Notes under the pieces: generated by a model
What the model was told of the DNA's origin: nothing
Database searches by the model: none
The model's input: only the letters and a program-made list of their open reading frames with translations
Made by a program: the position numbers and the translations under genes
Shown: positions 34,934 through 43,894 of the stretch, one piece after another
Numbering within the stretch: position 1 is the first letter of the stretch
How the letters are laid out: every line of letters starts with the position of its first letter
Assembly (NCBI GenBank): GCA_964545855.1
Contig: CAZJHD010000017.1
Location: 1-64,000, forward strand
Length of the DNA stretch: 64,000 nt
Reading direction: 5' to 3'
DNA from: CAZJHD01 sp964545855
GTDB taxonomy: Bacteria > Planctomycetota > UBA1135 > JACQFD01

Positions 34934-36010
34934 ATGACGCTCCCGCCGGCGGCCGTCTCCAAGCTCGACGCGCTCGAGGCGCGCGCGAGGGAGATCGACA
35001 CGCAGCTCATGGACCCGGCAGTGGCCGTGGACCCCGTGAGGACGCGGACCCTCGCCAAGGAGAAGGGCGTCCTCGACCGCACGGTCGGACCCTACACGTC
35101 GTGGAAGACGCTCTGCGCGCGGAGGGCCGAGGCCGAGGCGCTGCGCGCCGACGCGGAGATGGCGGCCCTCGCGGCGGAGGAGCTCGGCGCGATCGGCCCG
35201 GAGATCGAGGCCCTCGAGACGAAGCTCCTCGACCGGCTGCTCGTCGAGGATCTGGAGGGGGATCCCGACTCGGCGATCCTGGAGGTGCGCGCCGGCACGG
35301 GCGGGGACGAGGCGGCGCTCTTCGCGATGGATCTCTTCGGCATGTACCGCCGCTATGCGGAGCGTCGAGGCTGGAAGGTGGAGGTGCTCGACCGCAGCAC
35401 GACGGAGCTCGGCGGGCTCCGCGAGGTGGTATTCACGGTCTCGGGGCCCGACGCATTCCGCCGGCTCCGCTTCGAGTCCGGCGGGCATCGCGTCCAGCGC
35501 GTCCCCGAGACGGAGGCCCAGGGGCGCATCCACACGAGCGCGGCGACGGTGGCGGTGCTGCCGGAGGTGGAGGACGTCGACGTCGAGCTCGACCTGGCCG
35601 ACGTCGAGGTCGACACGATGCGCGCCGGCGGCCCCGGCGGTCAGAAGGTGAACAAGACGGAGTCGGCGGTCCGGCTCACGCACAAGCCGTCGGGCATCGT
35701 CGTCAAGTGCCAGGACGACAAGAGCCAGCACCGCAACCGGGCGACGGCGTTGCGCATCCTGCGCGCGCGCCTCTTCGAGCATCAGCAGCAGGAGCGCGAC
35801 CGCAAGCGCGCCGCCGAGCGCAAGCACCAGATCGGATCCGGCGATCGGAGCGAGCGCGTCCGCACCTACAACTTCCCGCAGACGCGCATCACCGACCACC
35901 GCATCGGCTTCTCGGTGCACGACCTCGCGCAGGTGCTCGACGGCAAGCTCGACGAGATCCTCGACGCCCTCGCCGCCGCCGATCGCGAGGAGCGCCTGAA
36001 GCGGCTGTGA
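34934..36010 (+). CDS. prfA: Peptide chain release factor 1
   Basis: A 358-residue RF1 that recognises UAA and UAG. It has the GGQ catalytic motif in MRAGGPGGQKVNKTES, the tripeptide anticodon region VPETEAQGRIHTSA (P-x-T class), and a C-terminal NFPQTRITDHRIGFSVHDL. The start is ATG. It couples to prmC by a GTGA overlap; PrmC methylates the GGQ glutamine. Confidence 0.96.
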   Translation: MTLPPAAVSKLDALEARAREIDTQLMDPAVAVDPVRTRTLAKEKGVLDRTVGPYTSWKTLCARRAEAEALRADAEMAALAAEELGAIGPEIEALETKLLDRLLVEDLEGDPDSAILEVRAGTGGDEAALFAMDLFGMYRRYAERRGWKVEVLDRSTTELGGLREVVFTVSGPDAFRRLRFESGGHRVQRVPETEAQGRIHTSAATVAVLPEVEDVDVELDLADVEVDTMRAGGPGGQKVNKTESAVRLTHKPSGIVVKCQDDKSQHRNRATALRILRARLFEHQQQERDRKRAAERKHQIGSGDRSERVRTYNFPQTRITDHRIGFSVHDLAQVLDGKLDEILDALAAADREERLKRL

Positions 36011-36918
36011 CGAGGGCCGACGAGGGCGCGGACGCGGAGCCGCTCCGGCTCCTCGACGTGCTGCGTCGCACGACGGAGTTCCTCCGAATGCGCGGATGCG
36101 ACGCGCCGCGGCTCGACGCGGAGCTCCTCCTCGCGCGCGGCCTCGGTCTCGCGCGCCTCGATCTCTACCTGCAGTTCGACCGGCCCCTCCTGGAAGCGGA
36201 GCTGGCCCCGTGCCGCGAGCTGGTGCGGCGGCGCGGCGCCCGCGAGCCGCTCGCGTACCTCCTCGGGACGAAGGAGTTCCGCTCCCTCGATTTCGAGGTG
36301 AACCGCGACGTCCTCGTGCCGCGGCCCGACACGGAGACGCTCGTCGAGGAGACGCTCTCGTTCCTCGGAGAGCGTGCCGGCGCGGCGACCGTCGCCGACG
36401 TGGGAACGGGGAGCGGCGCCGTGGCCGTCTCCCTCGCGCACGCGCGACCCGGCCTGCGCGTCGTCGCGACGGACGTCGCGCGCGCGGCGCTCGCCGTCGC
36501 GTCGCGCAACGCGGCGCGCCACGGCGTCGCCGACCGCGTGACGTTCCACGAGGGTCCGTTCCTCGATCCGCTCCCGGCGGAGCCCCCCCTCGACGCGATC
36601 GCCTCGAACCCTCCCTACGTGCTTCCGGAGGAGGAGGCCTCCCTCCCGCCGGAGCTCCGCTTCGAGCCGCGCGAGGCGCTCTTCGTGCCCGGCGGCGACC
36701 TCGAGGCGATCTACGGCCGGCTCGCCGAGGCGGCCCTCCGCAGGCTTCGCGGCGGCGGCGCGCTGCTGGTGGAGGTGGGCGACGGGCAGGCGGCGCGGGT
36801 GGAGGCGACGCTCGCCGCGGCGGGCCTCGCGCCGGTGCGCCGCGCGCGCGACCTCGGCGGAGCGGAGCGCGTCCTCGTCGCCGTGAAGGCCGCCGGGGGC
36901 GTCGCTCAGCGCACGTAG
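36007..36918 (+). CDS. prmC: Release factor glutamine methyltransferase
   Basis: A 303-residue SAM-dependent methyltransferase that modifies the glutamine of RF1/RF2 GGQ. N-terminal helical domain, then motif I VADVGTGSGAVAVSLA and the substrate-glutamine motif NPPY (ASNPPYVLPEEEASL). The GTG at 36007 overlaps the prfA stop. The stop lies 13 bases inside the convergent sulfatase-like gene. Confidence 0.94.
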   Translation: MTRADEGADAEPLRLLDVLRRTTEFLRMRGCDAPRLDAELLLARGLGLARLDLYLQFDRPLLEAELAPCRELVRRRGAREPLAYLLGTKEFRSLDFEVNRDVLVPRPDTETLVEETLSFLGERAGAATVADVGTGSGAVAVSLAHARPGLRVVATDVARAALAVASRNAARHGVADRVTFHEGPFLDPLPAEPPLDAIASNPPYVLPEEEASLPPELRFEPREALFVPGGDLEAIYGRLAEAALRRLRGGGALLVEVGDGQAARVEATLAAAGLAPVRRARDLGGAERVLVAVKAAGGVAQRT

Positions 36919-38414
36919 CCGAGCTGGCGGAGCTGCGCGCGCAGCGCCTCGTCGATCTCGGCACCCGGCTCCGCGCGCGGGCCGTGGGTCTCCCGCATCG
37001 CCTTCCAGACGGCCTCCATCCCGCGCAGGGCCGAGGACAGTCCCTCGGCCTCGGGCCAGCCGTCGATCGCGCGCGACGCCGTTTCGCCGGGGTCCTTCGC
37101 GAGGTCGTAGGCCTCGGCGGGCGCGGCGCCCGACGCCGCGCGGACGACCTTCAGCGCGTGCGTCCGCGCGACGGCGCGGAAACGCGACTCGCCCTTGCAG
37201 TGGGCCGCATAGGCGATGCCCGCGCTCCCGCCGCTCCTGCGCGCGAGCGCCGGCGCGAGAGTGCGCCCCTCGAGACCCTGGGGCACCTCCAGGGCGAGGA
37301 GGTCGAAGAGGGTCGGGAGCAGGTGCACCAGACCGAACACGACGGAGCTCCGCGATCCGCCCTCGGCGGCTCCCGGCAATCGCACGAGGAGCGGAACGCG
37401 CAGCACTTCGTCGAAGACCGTGTCGTGCTGCAGCCCGCCGTGCTCGTGGAACTGCTCGCCGTGGTCGGAGGTCACGACGAGGATCGTGCGCTCGAGGAGG
37501 TCCCGCTCGCGCAGGCCCCGCACGAGCGCTCCGATGCGCTCGTCGAGCCGCTCGACGCAGGCGCGGTAGAGCGCCCTCAGGAACGCGACCTCGCGGTCCG
37601 GCATCGTCCCGTCGCCGTGGTAGAGGCCCCAGAAGAGCTCGGCGGCGAGCTTGTCGTGATCGGTCACGCCGTTCTGGATCGCGCTCTGCAGACGCTTCGC
37701 GGAATCGGTGTCGCCGTGCTCGGCGACGACGCGGGCGAGAGCCTCCGAGCCCGGGAGGTAGGGCGCATGCACCTCGTAGGTGTGCAGGAAGACGAATCCC
37801 GGCGTCCCCTCCGGCAGCCCGCCAAGCCAGTCGAGGGCGCGGTCGGTCTTCGGAGCGAGACCCTCGGCCTCGCTCGCGAAGCGCTCGAAGCCGCGCGCGA
37901 ACCCGAAGGGGCGCGACAGGTAGCCGCCGTCGGTGTCGCCGTAGGTGGCATAGCGCGCCTCGCGCATCCGCTCGGCGAACGTGCGGAGCTTCGCGGAGGG
38001 CCGCATCGGCGCCGACTCCCGGCTGTTCACGACGCCATGCACCTCCGGCGAGTAGCCGGAGAGCATGGTCATGTGGGAGGGCCCCGTGTGGTTCGACGGC
38101 GCGACGGCCTCGTCGAAGACGATCGACTCGCGCGCGAGCGCCTCCACGTGCGGCGTCGGCGCGCCTCCGTGGATCGAGAGCGCGTCGCGCCGGAGCGTGT
38201 CGACGGAGAGCAGGACGAGGTGCGCCCCCGGGAAGCGCGGCGGCGACGGCGCGCGGCCGAGCCCTCCGCGGATGGCGAGGAAGGCTCCCGCGCCGACCGC
38301 GGCGAGCGCTCCGACGACGAGGAGGATCCGGGTGCGGTTCAAGGGGAGGTCACGTCGCGGAGGCGCCCATGCTTCCCCATCGACCCCGTCCCCGTCGAGG
38401 CTCCAGCGGACCAC
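36906..38414 (-). CDS. Membrane-anchored sulfatase-like hydrolase without a formylglycine cysteine
   Basis: A 502-residue alkaline-phosphatase-superfamily enzyme. N-terminal helix (ILLVVGALAAVGAGAFLAI) anchors it; then metal-binding LLSVDTLRRDAL and TSDHGEQFHEHG. At the position of the C/S-x-P-S-R formylglycine motif it has T-G-P-S-H (SNHTGPSHMTMLSGY), so a sulfatase formylglycine cannot form; a Thr nucleophile would suit phosphodiester or phosphonate substrates. The annotation as arylsulfatase would therefore be wrong. The substrate is unknown. Confidence 0.8.
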   Translation of the reverse strand: MVRWSLDGDGVDGEAWAPPRRDLPLNRTRILLVVGALAAVGAGAFLAIRGGLGRAPSPPRFPGAHLVLLSVDTLRRDALSIHGGAPTPHVEALARESIVFDEAVAPSNHTGPSHMTMLSGYSPEVHGVVNSRESAPMRPSAKLRTFAERMREARYATYGDTDGGYLSRPFGFARGFERFASEAEGLAPKTDRALDWLGGLPEGTPGFVFLHTYEVHAPYLPGSEALARVVAEHGDTDSAKRLQSAIQNGVTDHDKLAAELFWGLYHGDGTMPDREVAFLRALYRACVERLDERIGALVRGLRERDLLERTILVVTSDHGEQFHEHGGLQHDTVFDEVLRVPLLVRLPGAAEGGSRSSVVFGLVHLLPTLFDLLALEVPQGLEGRTLAPALARRSGGSAGIAYAAHCKGESRFRAVARTHALKVVRAASGAAPAEAYDLAKDPGETASRAIDGWPEAEGLSSALRGMEAVWKAMRETHGPRAEPGAEIDEALRAQLRQLGYVR

Positions 38415-38435
38415 GATCGCGTGCCACGAAGAGCG

Positions 38436-39755
38436 CTAGGTGCGGTGCAGGCCGAGGGGATCGGCGGGGCTCGTCCGGGGGACCGCGAGGCTTCCCTCCG
38501 TGCGCGCGACGAAGATCGCCGCCGTGAGGTCGCCCGTCACGTTCGGCACCGTCCGGCACATGTCGACGATCCGATCGACGCCGAGCACGACGGCGATCAT
38601 CTCCGGCGGGATCCCGACGCGCGCGAGGAGGAGCGCCAGGAGCGGCAGCGAGCCGCCCGGCACGCCGGCGGCGCCGACGGCCGTCAGGACCGCCAGGACC
38701 ACCACGGTGATCTGCGCGCTGATCGAGAGCCCGAGGCCCGCCACCTGGGCGAGGAAGAGCACCGTCACGCCCTCGAAGAGGGCGGTCCCGTTCATGTTGA
38801 GCGTGGCGCCGAGGGGCAGCACGAAACCGGAAATGGGGGCCGGCACGCCGAACTCCTTCTCGGCCGTCAGCATCGTCGTCGGGAGCGTCGCGCTCGACGA
38901 GGACGTGGAGAAGGCCGTCACCATCAGGCCGCGGCTGCGCCGGAAGAACGTGAGCGGGTGCACGCGGCAGACGAACGTGACGATCAGTCCCAGCACGAGG
39001 AACTGCTGGATCGCGAGCCCCGAGATCGCCGTGACGAGGTAGTACCCGAGCGACGCGAGGATGTCGGACCCGAACTTCGCGGTGACGACGAAGATCAGCC
39101 CGGCGACCCCGAAGGGAGCGAGCTTCATCGCGAAGCCGAGGATCACGACGCAGATCTCGTAGAGGGCCTTCAGGACGCCCAGCAGCGGCTTCGCCGTCTC
39201 CGCCGGGATCTTGGTCGCCGCGAGCCCCATCAACAGCGCGAAGACGATGACGCCGAGGATCATCCGGTCGTCGGCGGCGGCCTGGACGACGTTCTTCGGC
39301 ACCATCTCGACGAAGGTGTCGACGGAGAACCCCGTGCCCTTCTCGCCCTGCTCGATCTTCTTCTGGGCGTCGCCCGCGAACTCGCGCTGGATCGCCTCCG
39401 CCTTCTCCCGCGAGAGCGACTTCCCCGGCTCGATCGTGCGCACGAGCCCGATCCCGAGCGTCGCCGCCAACGCCGTCGTCACGAGGAAGTAGGCGAGGGT
39501 CTTCGCGCCGACGCGGCCGAGGCTCCCGGAGCTCCCGAGGCCCGCCACCCCCAGGACGAGCGAGGAGAAGACGAGCGGGATCACCACCATGAAGAGCAGG
39601 CGGAGGAACACCTGCCCCACGGGGTTCGCCACGTTGCGGCAGAAGGCGTCGAGCCCTTCGTGGCCGGGGCCGAGGGTCGCGTTCGCCGCGACGCCCGCGC
39701 CGGCGCCGACGACGAGGCCCAGCAGGATCAGCGTCGCGAGCGAGGGCCGGCGCAA
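38436..39755 (-). CDS. Dicarboxylate/amino acid:cation symporter (DAACS family)
   Basis: A 439-residue Na+ or H+ coupled transporter of the GltP/DctA family. It has about eight helices, the hairpin-1 serine-rich STSSSSATLPTTM, helix 7 NMNGTALFEG, hairpin-2 AGVPGGSLPLL and helix 8 DRIVDMCRTVPNVTGD. The last motif has the Asp and Asn for sodium or substrate binding. It takes up glutamate, aspartate or C4-dicarboxylates; the exact substrate is not evident. Confidence 0.93.
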   Translation of the reverse strand: MRRPSLATLILLGLVVGAGAGVAANATLGPGHEGLDAFCRNVANPVGQVFLRLLFMVVIPLVFSSLVLGVAGLGSSGSLGRVGAKTLAYFLVTTALAATLGIGLVRTIEPGKSLSREKAEAIQREFAGDAQKKIEQGEKGTGFSVDTFVEMVPKNVVQAAADDRMILGVIVFALLMGLAATKIPAETAKPLLGVLKALYEICVVILGFAMKLAPFGVAGLIFVVTAKFGSDILASLGYYLVTAISGLAIQQFLVLGLIVTFVCRVHPLTFFRRSRGLMVTAFSTSSSSATLPTTMLTAEKEFGVPAPISGFVLPLGATLNMNGTALFEGVTVLFLAQVAGLGLSISAQITVVVLAVLTAVGAAGVPGGSLPLLALLLARVGIPPEMIAVVLGVDRIVDMCRTVPNVTGDLTAAIFVARTEGSLAVPRTSPADPLGLHRT

Positions 39756-39786
39756 GGGGGTCGAGTCTTCTCGGGCGGCGCCGCGC

Positions 39787-40143
39787 TCAGGTGGCCGCGA
39801 GGCGTCCCTGCACGAATCGATCGATCGACTCGCGCGCCGTGTCCTCGATCTTCGTGAAGTAGATCGCGACCTCCCACTCCTTGCCCGACCGCACGCAGCG
39901 CACGACCGCTCCGTCGGCGCGCAGCGACTCTCCGTTCAGGCCCGGCAGCTCCATGTCGAGGCGGACCGAAGTCATCTCCGGCAGCGCCTGGGGAGCATGG
40001 AAGCAGACGCCCGTTCGCGACAGGTCGCGCACGCGCGCGGGGAACCGCCGCTCGGCGGCGCCGATGGTCGCGGGGAAGACGGCCTTCGCGCGCGGGTGAG
40101 CGCGGCGTTCGGAATCCTTGCGAGTCGTGTCCGATCGGGTCAT
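39787..40143 (-). CDS. PilZ domain protein
   Basis: A 118-residue single-domain PilZ, a cyclic-di-GMP receptor. It carries the RxxxR-type motif in ERRAHPRAKAVFP and the D-x-S-x-x-G motif in RDLSRTGVCF, the two elements that bind c-di-GMP. No GGDEF or EAL protein is in the window. It is divergent from ssb, sharing about 100 bases of upstream DNA. Confidence 0.85.
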   Translation of the reverse strand: MTRSDTTRKDSERRAHPRAKAVFPATIGAAERRFPARVRDLSRTGVCFHAPQALPEMTSVRLDMELPGLNGESLRADGAVVRCVRSGKEWEVAIYFTKIEDTARESIDRFVQGRLAAT

Positions 40144-40243
40144 GGGGGCAGCAGGAGGAGCGCCCCATGTACCACGGGGCCACCGCCCGCGCGACAGCGC
40201 GAAGGTGATCCGCTACGCTGCCGTCCCACCCGGTGGAGGACCC

Positions 40244-40711
40244 ATGGCATCCCTCAACAAAGTTCTGCTGATCGGAAATCTCACTCGCGATCCCGAGCTT
40301 CGACAGTTCGCCGGCGGTCAGAACGTGTGCAAGGTGCGCCTGGCCACGAACCGCCGTTTCAAGACGCAGAGCGGGGAGATGCGCGACGACACGACGTTCG
40401 TCGACGTGACGATCTGGGGGATCCGGGGCGAGAACTTCGCCAAGTACTTCAAGAAGGGCGACCCGGCGTTCATCGAGGGCCGGCTCACCTTCGAGGAGTG
40501 GCAGGACAAGACGACGGGCGACAAGCGCAACAAGCTCTCGGTGACGGCCGAGGACTGGCAGTTCGTCTCGAGCCGTGGGGAAGGGGGCGGGTCCCGCGGG
40601 TCGTTCCGCGGCGGCGAGTCGGGCTCGCAGCCGCAGCAGGAAGCGGCCGCCGGCGGCGACTCCTTCGAGGACGAGGGCTCGCTGTCGGACGGCGGATCGG
40701 TCCCCTTCTGA
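40244..40711 (+). CDS. ssb: Single-stranded DNA-binding protein
   Basis: A 155-residue SSB: OB fold beginning SLNKVLLIGNLTRDPELRQF with TTFVDVTIWG and EGRLTFEEW, a Gly/Ser/Gln linker and the acidic tip ending GGSVPF that recruits repair proteins. Strong GGAGGA seven to eight bases before the ATG. A TACGCT box at 40214 is a possible -10. Confidence 0.95.
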   Translation: MASLNKVLLIGNLTRDPELRQFAGGQNVCKVRLATNRRFKTQSGEMRDDTTFVDVTIWGIRGENFAKYFKKGDPAFIEGRLTFEEWQDKTTGDKRNKLSVTAEDWQFVSSRGEGGGSRGSFRGGESGSQPQQEAAAGGDSFEDEGSLSDGGSVPF

Positions 40712-40860
40712 GCGTCCGCGGCGCCGGCGTTCCCGCCGTCATCGTTGCGACCGCCAACCGACCGCTCCGGACCCCCGTAGGGGCCGCCCTTCGCGCCCCG
40801 TTCCCGCACCGCCACCGCATTCCGCACCGACTCCTTCTCCTCGGATCCCACGGAGGCCCC

Positions 40861-41352
40861 ATGTTTCGCACCTTCCTCCTCGCCTCGGTGCTCCTCGTGC
40901 CGATCGTCTTCCTCGCCGCCTCCACGACGGCGAGCCCCGCGGCCGCCGCGGGCGGCTCCGGCGCGCTCGATCAGGAGCCGCTCCTCGTCCACGACGTGAC
41001 GGGCTTCGGCTTCGCCGGGAACCTCATCCACCGTCACCTCGCCGTCTACGACAACGGCGTCGTCTCGATCTCTTCGGTGACCGACTTCCCGAGCCAGAGC
41101 AAGGGCGCCGTGAAGTTCCTCGCGCCGAACGTCGTGCGCCAGCTCTTCCGCGAGCTTTCCACGAACGGCGCCTTCGCGCTGCCGGATCAGGTCCTCGGCG
41201 CCGCCGACATCCCGCTCTCGACCCTCACGGTCTTCCAGGGCGAGACCAACGCGAACGCGCACACGTTCAGCTACTGGGCCGGGCTCGGCGCCTACGCGCC
41301 GATCGACGCGGCGGTGAACCAGTTCGTCGCGACGCACTTCCCGGGGTTCTGA
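40861..41352 (+). CDS. Small secreted protein, unknown function
   Basis: A 163-residue protein with a signal peptide (TFLLASVLLVPIVFLAASTTASPAAAA) followed by a compact domain of about 130 residues (HDVTGFGFAGNLIHRHLAVYDNGVVSISS). The first ATG after ssb with a good leader is chosen; the upstream open frame is shadow. No family recognised. The stop codon falls within the first unit of a short tandem repeat. Confidence 0.7.
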   Translation: MFRTFLLASVLLVPIVFLAASTTASPAAAAGGSGALDQEPLLVHDVTGFGFAGNLIHRHLAVYDNGVVSISSVTDFPSQSKGAVKFLAPNVVRQLFRELSTNGAFALPDQVLGAADIPLSTLTVFQGETNANAHTFSYWAGLGAYAPIDAAVNQFVATHFPGF

Positions 41353-41402
41353 GAGCCAGGTTTCTGAGAGCCAGGCTTCCGAGGGCCGGGCTTTCCTTGG
41401 CC
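41345..41402. repeat. Decaying 14-15 bp tandem repeat across a stop codon
   Basis: Four units of the type GGTTTCTGAGAGCCA, progressively diverged, starting five bases before the TGA of the secreted-protein gene. Confidence 0.7.
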
Positions 41403-41431
41403 GGCTCCCGGCGAGCCAGCTCTCGATCGGT

Positions 41432-41499
41432 CTTCGAAGCGTCGACACGTTCGAAGGGCCGCTGATTCGGCGAGGCAGGAATCGTCGAGCCAGCGGCCC
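41432..41499. terminator. Candidate bidirectional terminator region
   Basis: CTTCGAA/TTCGAAG (about 41432-41456) and GGGCCGCTG/CAGCGGCCC (41456-41464 with 41491-41499) inverted repeats between two convergent genes. The long second loop makes the second hairpin uncertain. Confidence 0.4.
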
Positions 41500-41529
41500 G
41501 CAGTGCTTCTGGGGCCCGGCTCTCCGTGG
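41493..41529. repeat. Interspersed repeat family 3, copy 2
   Basis: GCGGCCCGCAGTGCTTC ... GGCTCTCCGTGG, aligned to 34885-34925 with a 4-bp gap. Confidence 0.5.
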
Positions 41530-41561
41530 AACCGACTCCGAAGCTCCCGCCTCTCCGGAAG

Positions 41562-42761
41562 TCAGCGCCTCCGAAAGATCGTCACGCCCTCGGGCTCCAG
41601 CTCGTCGCCGTTGCCGCGGATCGCGCGCAGCGTGAGGACGTCGCCGACGATGCGGCAATGCACGAAGTGGAAGTAGGTCTCGGCGCGCGCGAAGTCGCCC
41701 GGCAGGTAGGCGTCCACGTCGTCGCCGCCTCCGCCCGTCACGATCTGCACCATGCCCCGGAGCGGCTTCGACCGCTCGTACCAGTGGTGGTGGCCGGCGA
41801 AGACGAGGCTCACGCCGCCCGTCTCGCACACCTGGCGCAGCCGCTCGCTCACGGCGCGCTGCACGGGGCCGATCTGCTCCCACCGCTCGGCGTTCGCGAA
41901 CCAGAGCGGCACGTGGCACACGGCGATCTTCCAGGGACGCCGGGCGTTCCGCAGGTCGTTCGCGAGCCACCGCACCTGCCGCTCGAGCCCGTCGGCGCCC
42001 TCGACGGTCGAGTCGAGCAGCGCGACGTGGAGCGGACCGTAGTCGAAGGAGCGGTACTTCCCCTCGCTGAGCGGCGGGCACTCGCGGCTCCCGAGGACGT
42101 CGAGGAAGGGGCTGCCGTCGTCCGTCTTCAGGTCGTGGTTGCCGATGGCGGCGGCGATCGGCGCCGTCGCGAGGAGCGCTTCGAAGGGGCGGAAGAAGGC
42201 CCGCGCGTAGTCCTCGCGTCCGCCATAGGGGTAGACGACGTCGCCCGCGTGGAGCACGAGCTGCGGCCGCGTCGCCGACATGCGGCGCGTGATCACCGAC
42301 GGGCGGCGTTTCGCCCCCTCGTGCGGCGTCGCGCCGAAGAGCTCCAGCAGCCGGTTCGGCGCGCCGCCGCTGTCGCCGACCACGGCGAACTCGAACACGT
42401 TCGGCGAGGGGCCCGGATCGGTGCGGAAGCGCAGGTGCCCGCCCTCCACGGGTCCGTTCTCGTCGCGGACCTGCACCTCGACGATGCGGTCCTGGGGGAG
42501 CCGCGTGAGCACGACCTCGTGGCTCCTCGTCGGCGCCGGCTCCTCGCCGTGGGGCGACCCGATCGTGAGGGGGACGACCGTCCAGCGCGTCGGATGCCTC
42601 GTGAAGCCGCGGATGGTGACGCTCCCCGCATCGGGACAGACGAGGTACGGCCTCGCCACGAAGGCGCGGTCGCGCGCGGCGCCGTAGACGAGCGCCGAGC
42701 CGAGCAGGAGCACGGCCGAGGCGGCGACGCGGGCGCGGCGGGAGCCGGGGAAGCGGGCCAT
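41562..42761 (-). CDS. Membrane-anchored metallophosphoesterase (purple acid phosphatase-like)
   Basis: A 399-residue protein: N-terminal helix (VAASAVLLLGSALVYGAA), a fibronectin-like domain as in purple acid phosphatases (AGSVTIRGFTRHPTRW), and a calcineurin-type phosphoesterase core with FAVVGDSGG, LHAGDVVYPYGG, IGNHD, CHVPLW and FAGHHHWYERS. The five blocks supply the dinuclear metal ligands. Exported and probably a phosphomonoesterase; substrate unknown. ATG 42761 is preferred to 42830 because it directly precedes the membrane helix. Confidence 0.85.
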   Translation of the reverse strand: MARFPGSRRARVAASAVLLLGSALVYGAARDRAFVARPYLVCPDAGSVTIRGFTRHPTRWTVVPLTIGSPHGEEPAPTRSHEVVLTRLPQDRIVEVQVRDENGPVEGGHLRFRTDPGPSPNVFEFAVVGDSGGAPNRLLELFGATPHEGAKRRPSVITRRMSATRPQLVLHAGDVVYPYGGREDYARAFFRPFEALLATAPIAAAIGNHDLKTDDGSPFLDVLGSRECPPLSEGKYRSFDYGPLHVALLDSTVEGADGLERQVRWLANDLRNARRPWKIAVCHVPLWFANAERWEQIGPVQRAVSERLRQVCETGGVSLVFAGHHHWYERSKPLRGMVQIVTGGGGDDVDAYLPGDFARAETYFHFVHCRIVGDVLTLRAIRGNGDELEPEGVTIFRRR

Positions 42762-42883
42762 CGGCCGCCCAGCATGCCGTCGTTCCCGCTCCCGCCGCGA
42801 CCAATTGCGCACCGCCGAAGGTCCGCTCAAGCCGGGGGCCGGCCGTTGCCGATGGCATCCCGGAAACCGCGTCTCCGTACCGG

Positions 42884-43792
42884 ATGGGTCTCGTGATCAA
42901 CGTTCGGGAAGTCCTACACACGCATTCGCAGTCGACGACTCTGAAGGAGCTCGAGGCGCGTGGTCGTGCGCGCGTGCGCGTCATCAACGCGAACCAGATC
43001 GCCGAGCTGATCGAGGAATCGGTGCGCGCGACGATCGCGCGCGCGGGCGGCGACGAGAACCTCCTCGAGCTGATCGAGAAGTCGAAGACCGAGTTCAAGG
43101 AGATCGTCCGCCAGCGCGATCTCGAGCGCGAAGCCCGCGAGGAGGGCCTTCGCCAGCTCGAGGCGGCCCGCTCCGACATGGAGAAGCTCGCCGGCGAGGT
43201 CGCGCGCTTCCGCGAGGCGGAGACGGAGCAGCGCGAGCGCATCTCCGTCGTCGATCGCGAGCTCGCGATCGAGAAGGTCCGGCTCGAGGAGACGCGGCGA
43301 CTCGTCGACGCCCTCGGACGCGAGCGCGACGCCGCCCGCGCGGCGGAGGCGGAAGCCCGCGCCGCGGCGGCGGCCGTGCAGGCTCGCCCCTCGACGGAAT
43401 CGACGGAGCTCCTCTCGAAGCTCGCCGCCGAAGTGGCGCGGCTCTCGGAACGCATCGACGCGGCGCCGGCGACGGCGCCCGCCGGCTCCGGCGCGGACTC
43501 GGCGGAGAACGCCGCGCTGCACCAGAGGCTCGAAACGCTCTCCTCGGGGATCTCCGAGAAGCTCGAGAAGTTCGGGCGATCCATCGGCGTCTCCTCCGCC
43601 GTCGAGGTCGACGGGCCCAAGTACGACGCGCTCTTCGAGAAGGTCGACAGCCTCGAGAGCAACATGGGCACCGTCGAGGTGAAGCAGCGGAAGGGGAGCG
43701 GCATCGGCGGCGTCCTCGAGCGCATGAAGAAGATGCGGCTCCGGGGCGCGTCGCCCGAGGAGACGACCGAGGAGCCGCCTCCGCCTGCTTGA
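42884..43792 (+). CDS. Coiled-coil protein paired with an actin-like gene
   Basis: A 302-residue cytoplasmic protein of unknown function. Residues 20-60 hold a short N-terminal region (ARVRVINANQIAELIEESVRATI), then heptad-rich coiled coil to about residue 165 (EIVRQRDLEREAREEGLRQLEAARSDM is part of it, split across heptads), an Ala/Pro linker, a second coil (LHQRLETLSSGISEKLEKFG) and a basic end (MKKMRLRG). No membrane helix. It is 100 bases upstream of and co-directional with the actin homologue, suggesting a filament partner or adaptor. Confidence 0.7.
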   Translation: MGLVINVREVLHTHSQSTTLKELEARGRARVRVINANQIAELIEESVRATIARAGGDENLLELIEKSKTEFKEIVRQRDLEREAREEGLRQLEAARSDMEKLAGEVARFREAETEQRERISVVDRELAIEKVRLEETRRLVDALGRERDAARAAEAEARAAAAAVQARPSTESTELLSKLAAEVARLSERIDAAPATAPAGSGADSAENAALHQRLETLSSGISEKLEKFGRSIGVSSAVEVDGPKYDALFEKVDSLESNMGTVEVKQRKGSGIGGVLERMKKMRLRGASPEETTEEPPPPA

Positions 43793-43894
43793 AGCGAACG
43801 GGCACGAATGGGGAGCGGCGCGCGCCGCTCCTGACGACGACTCACGCACTGCACCGGGAAGAAATGGGGGGCCCCTTCGGGGGTCGAATCGACT

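Noticed and set aside
36096..39857. A 1253-codon open plus-strand frame antisense to the sulfatase-like and symporter genes
   Set aside because: Its translation is Arg/Ala/Gly-rich without domains, typical of antisense frames in very GC-rich DNA; the minus-strand genes have clear families.
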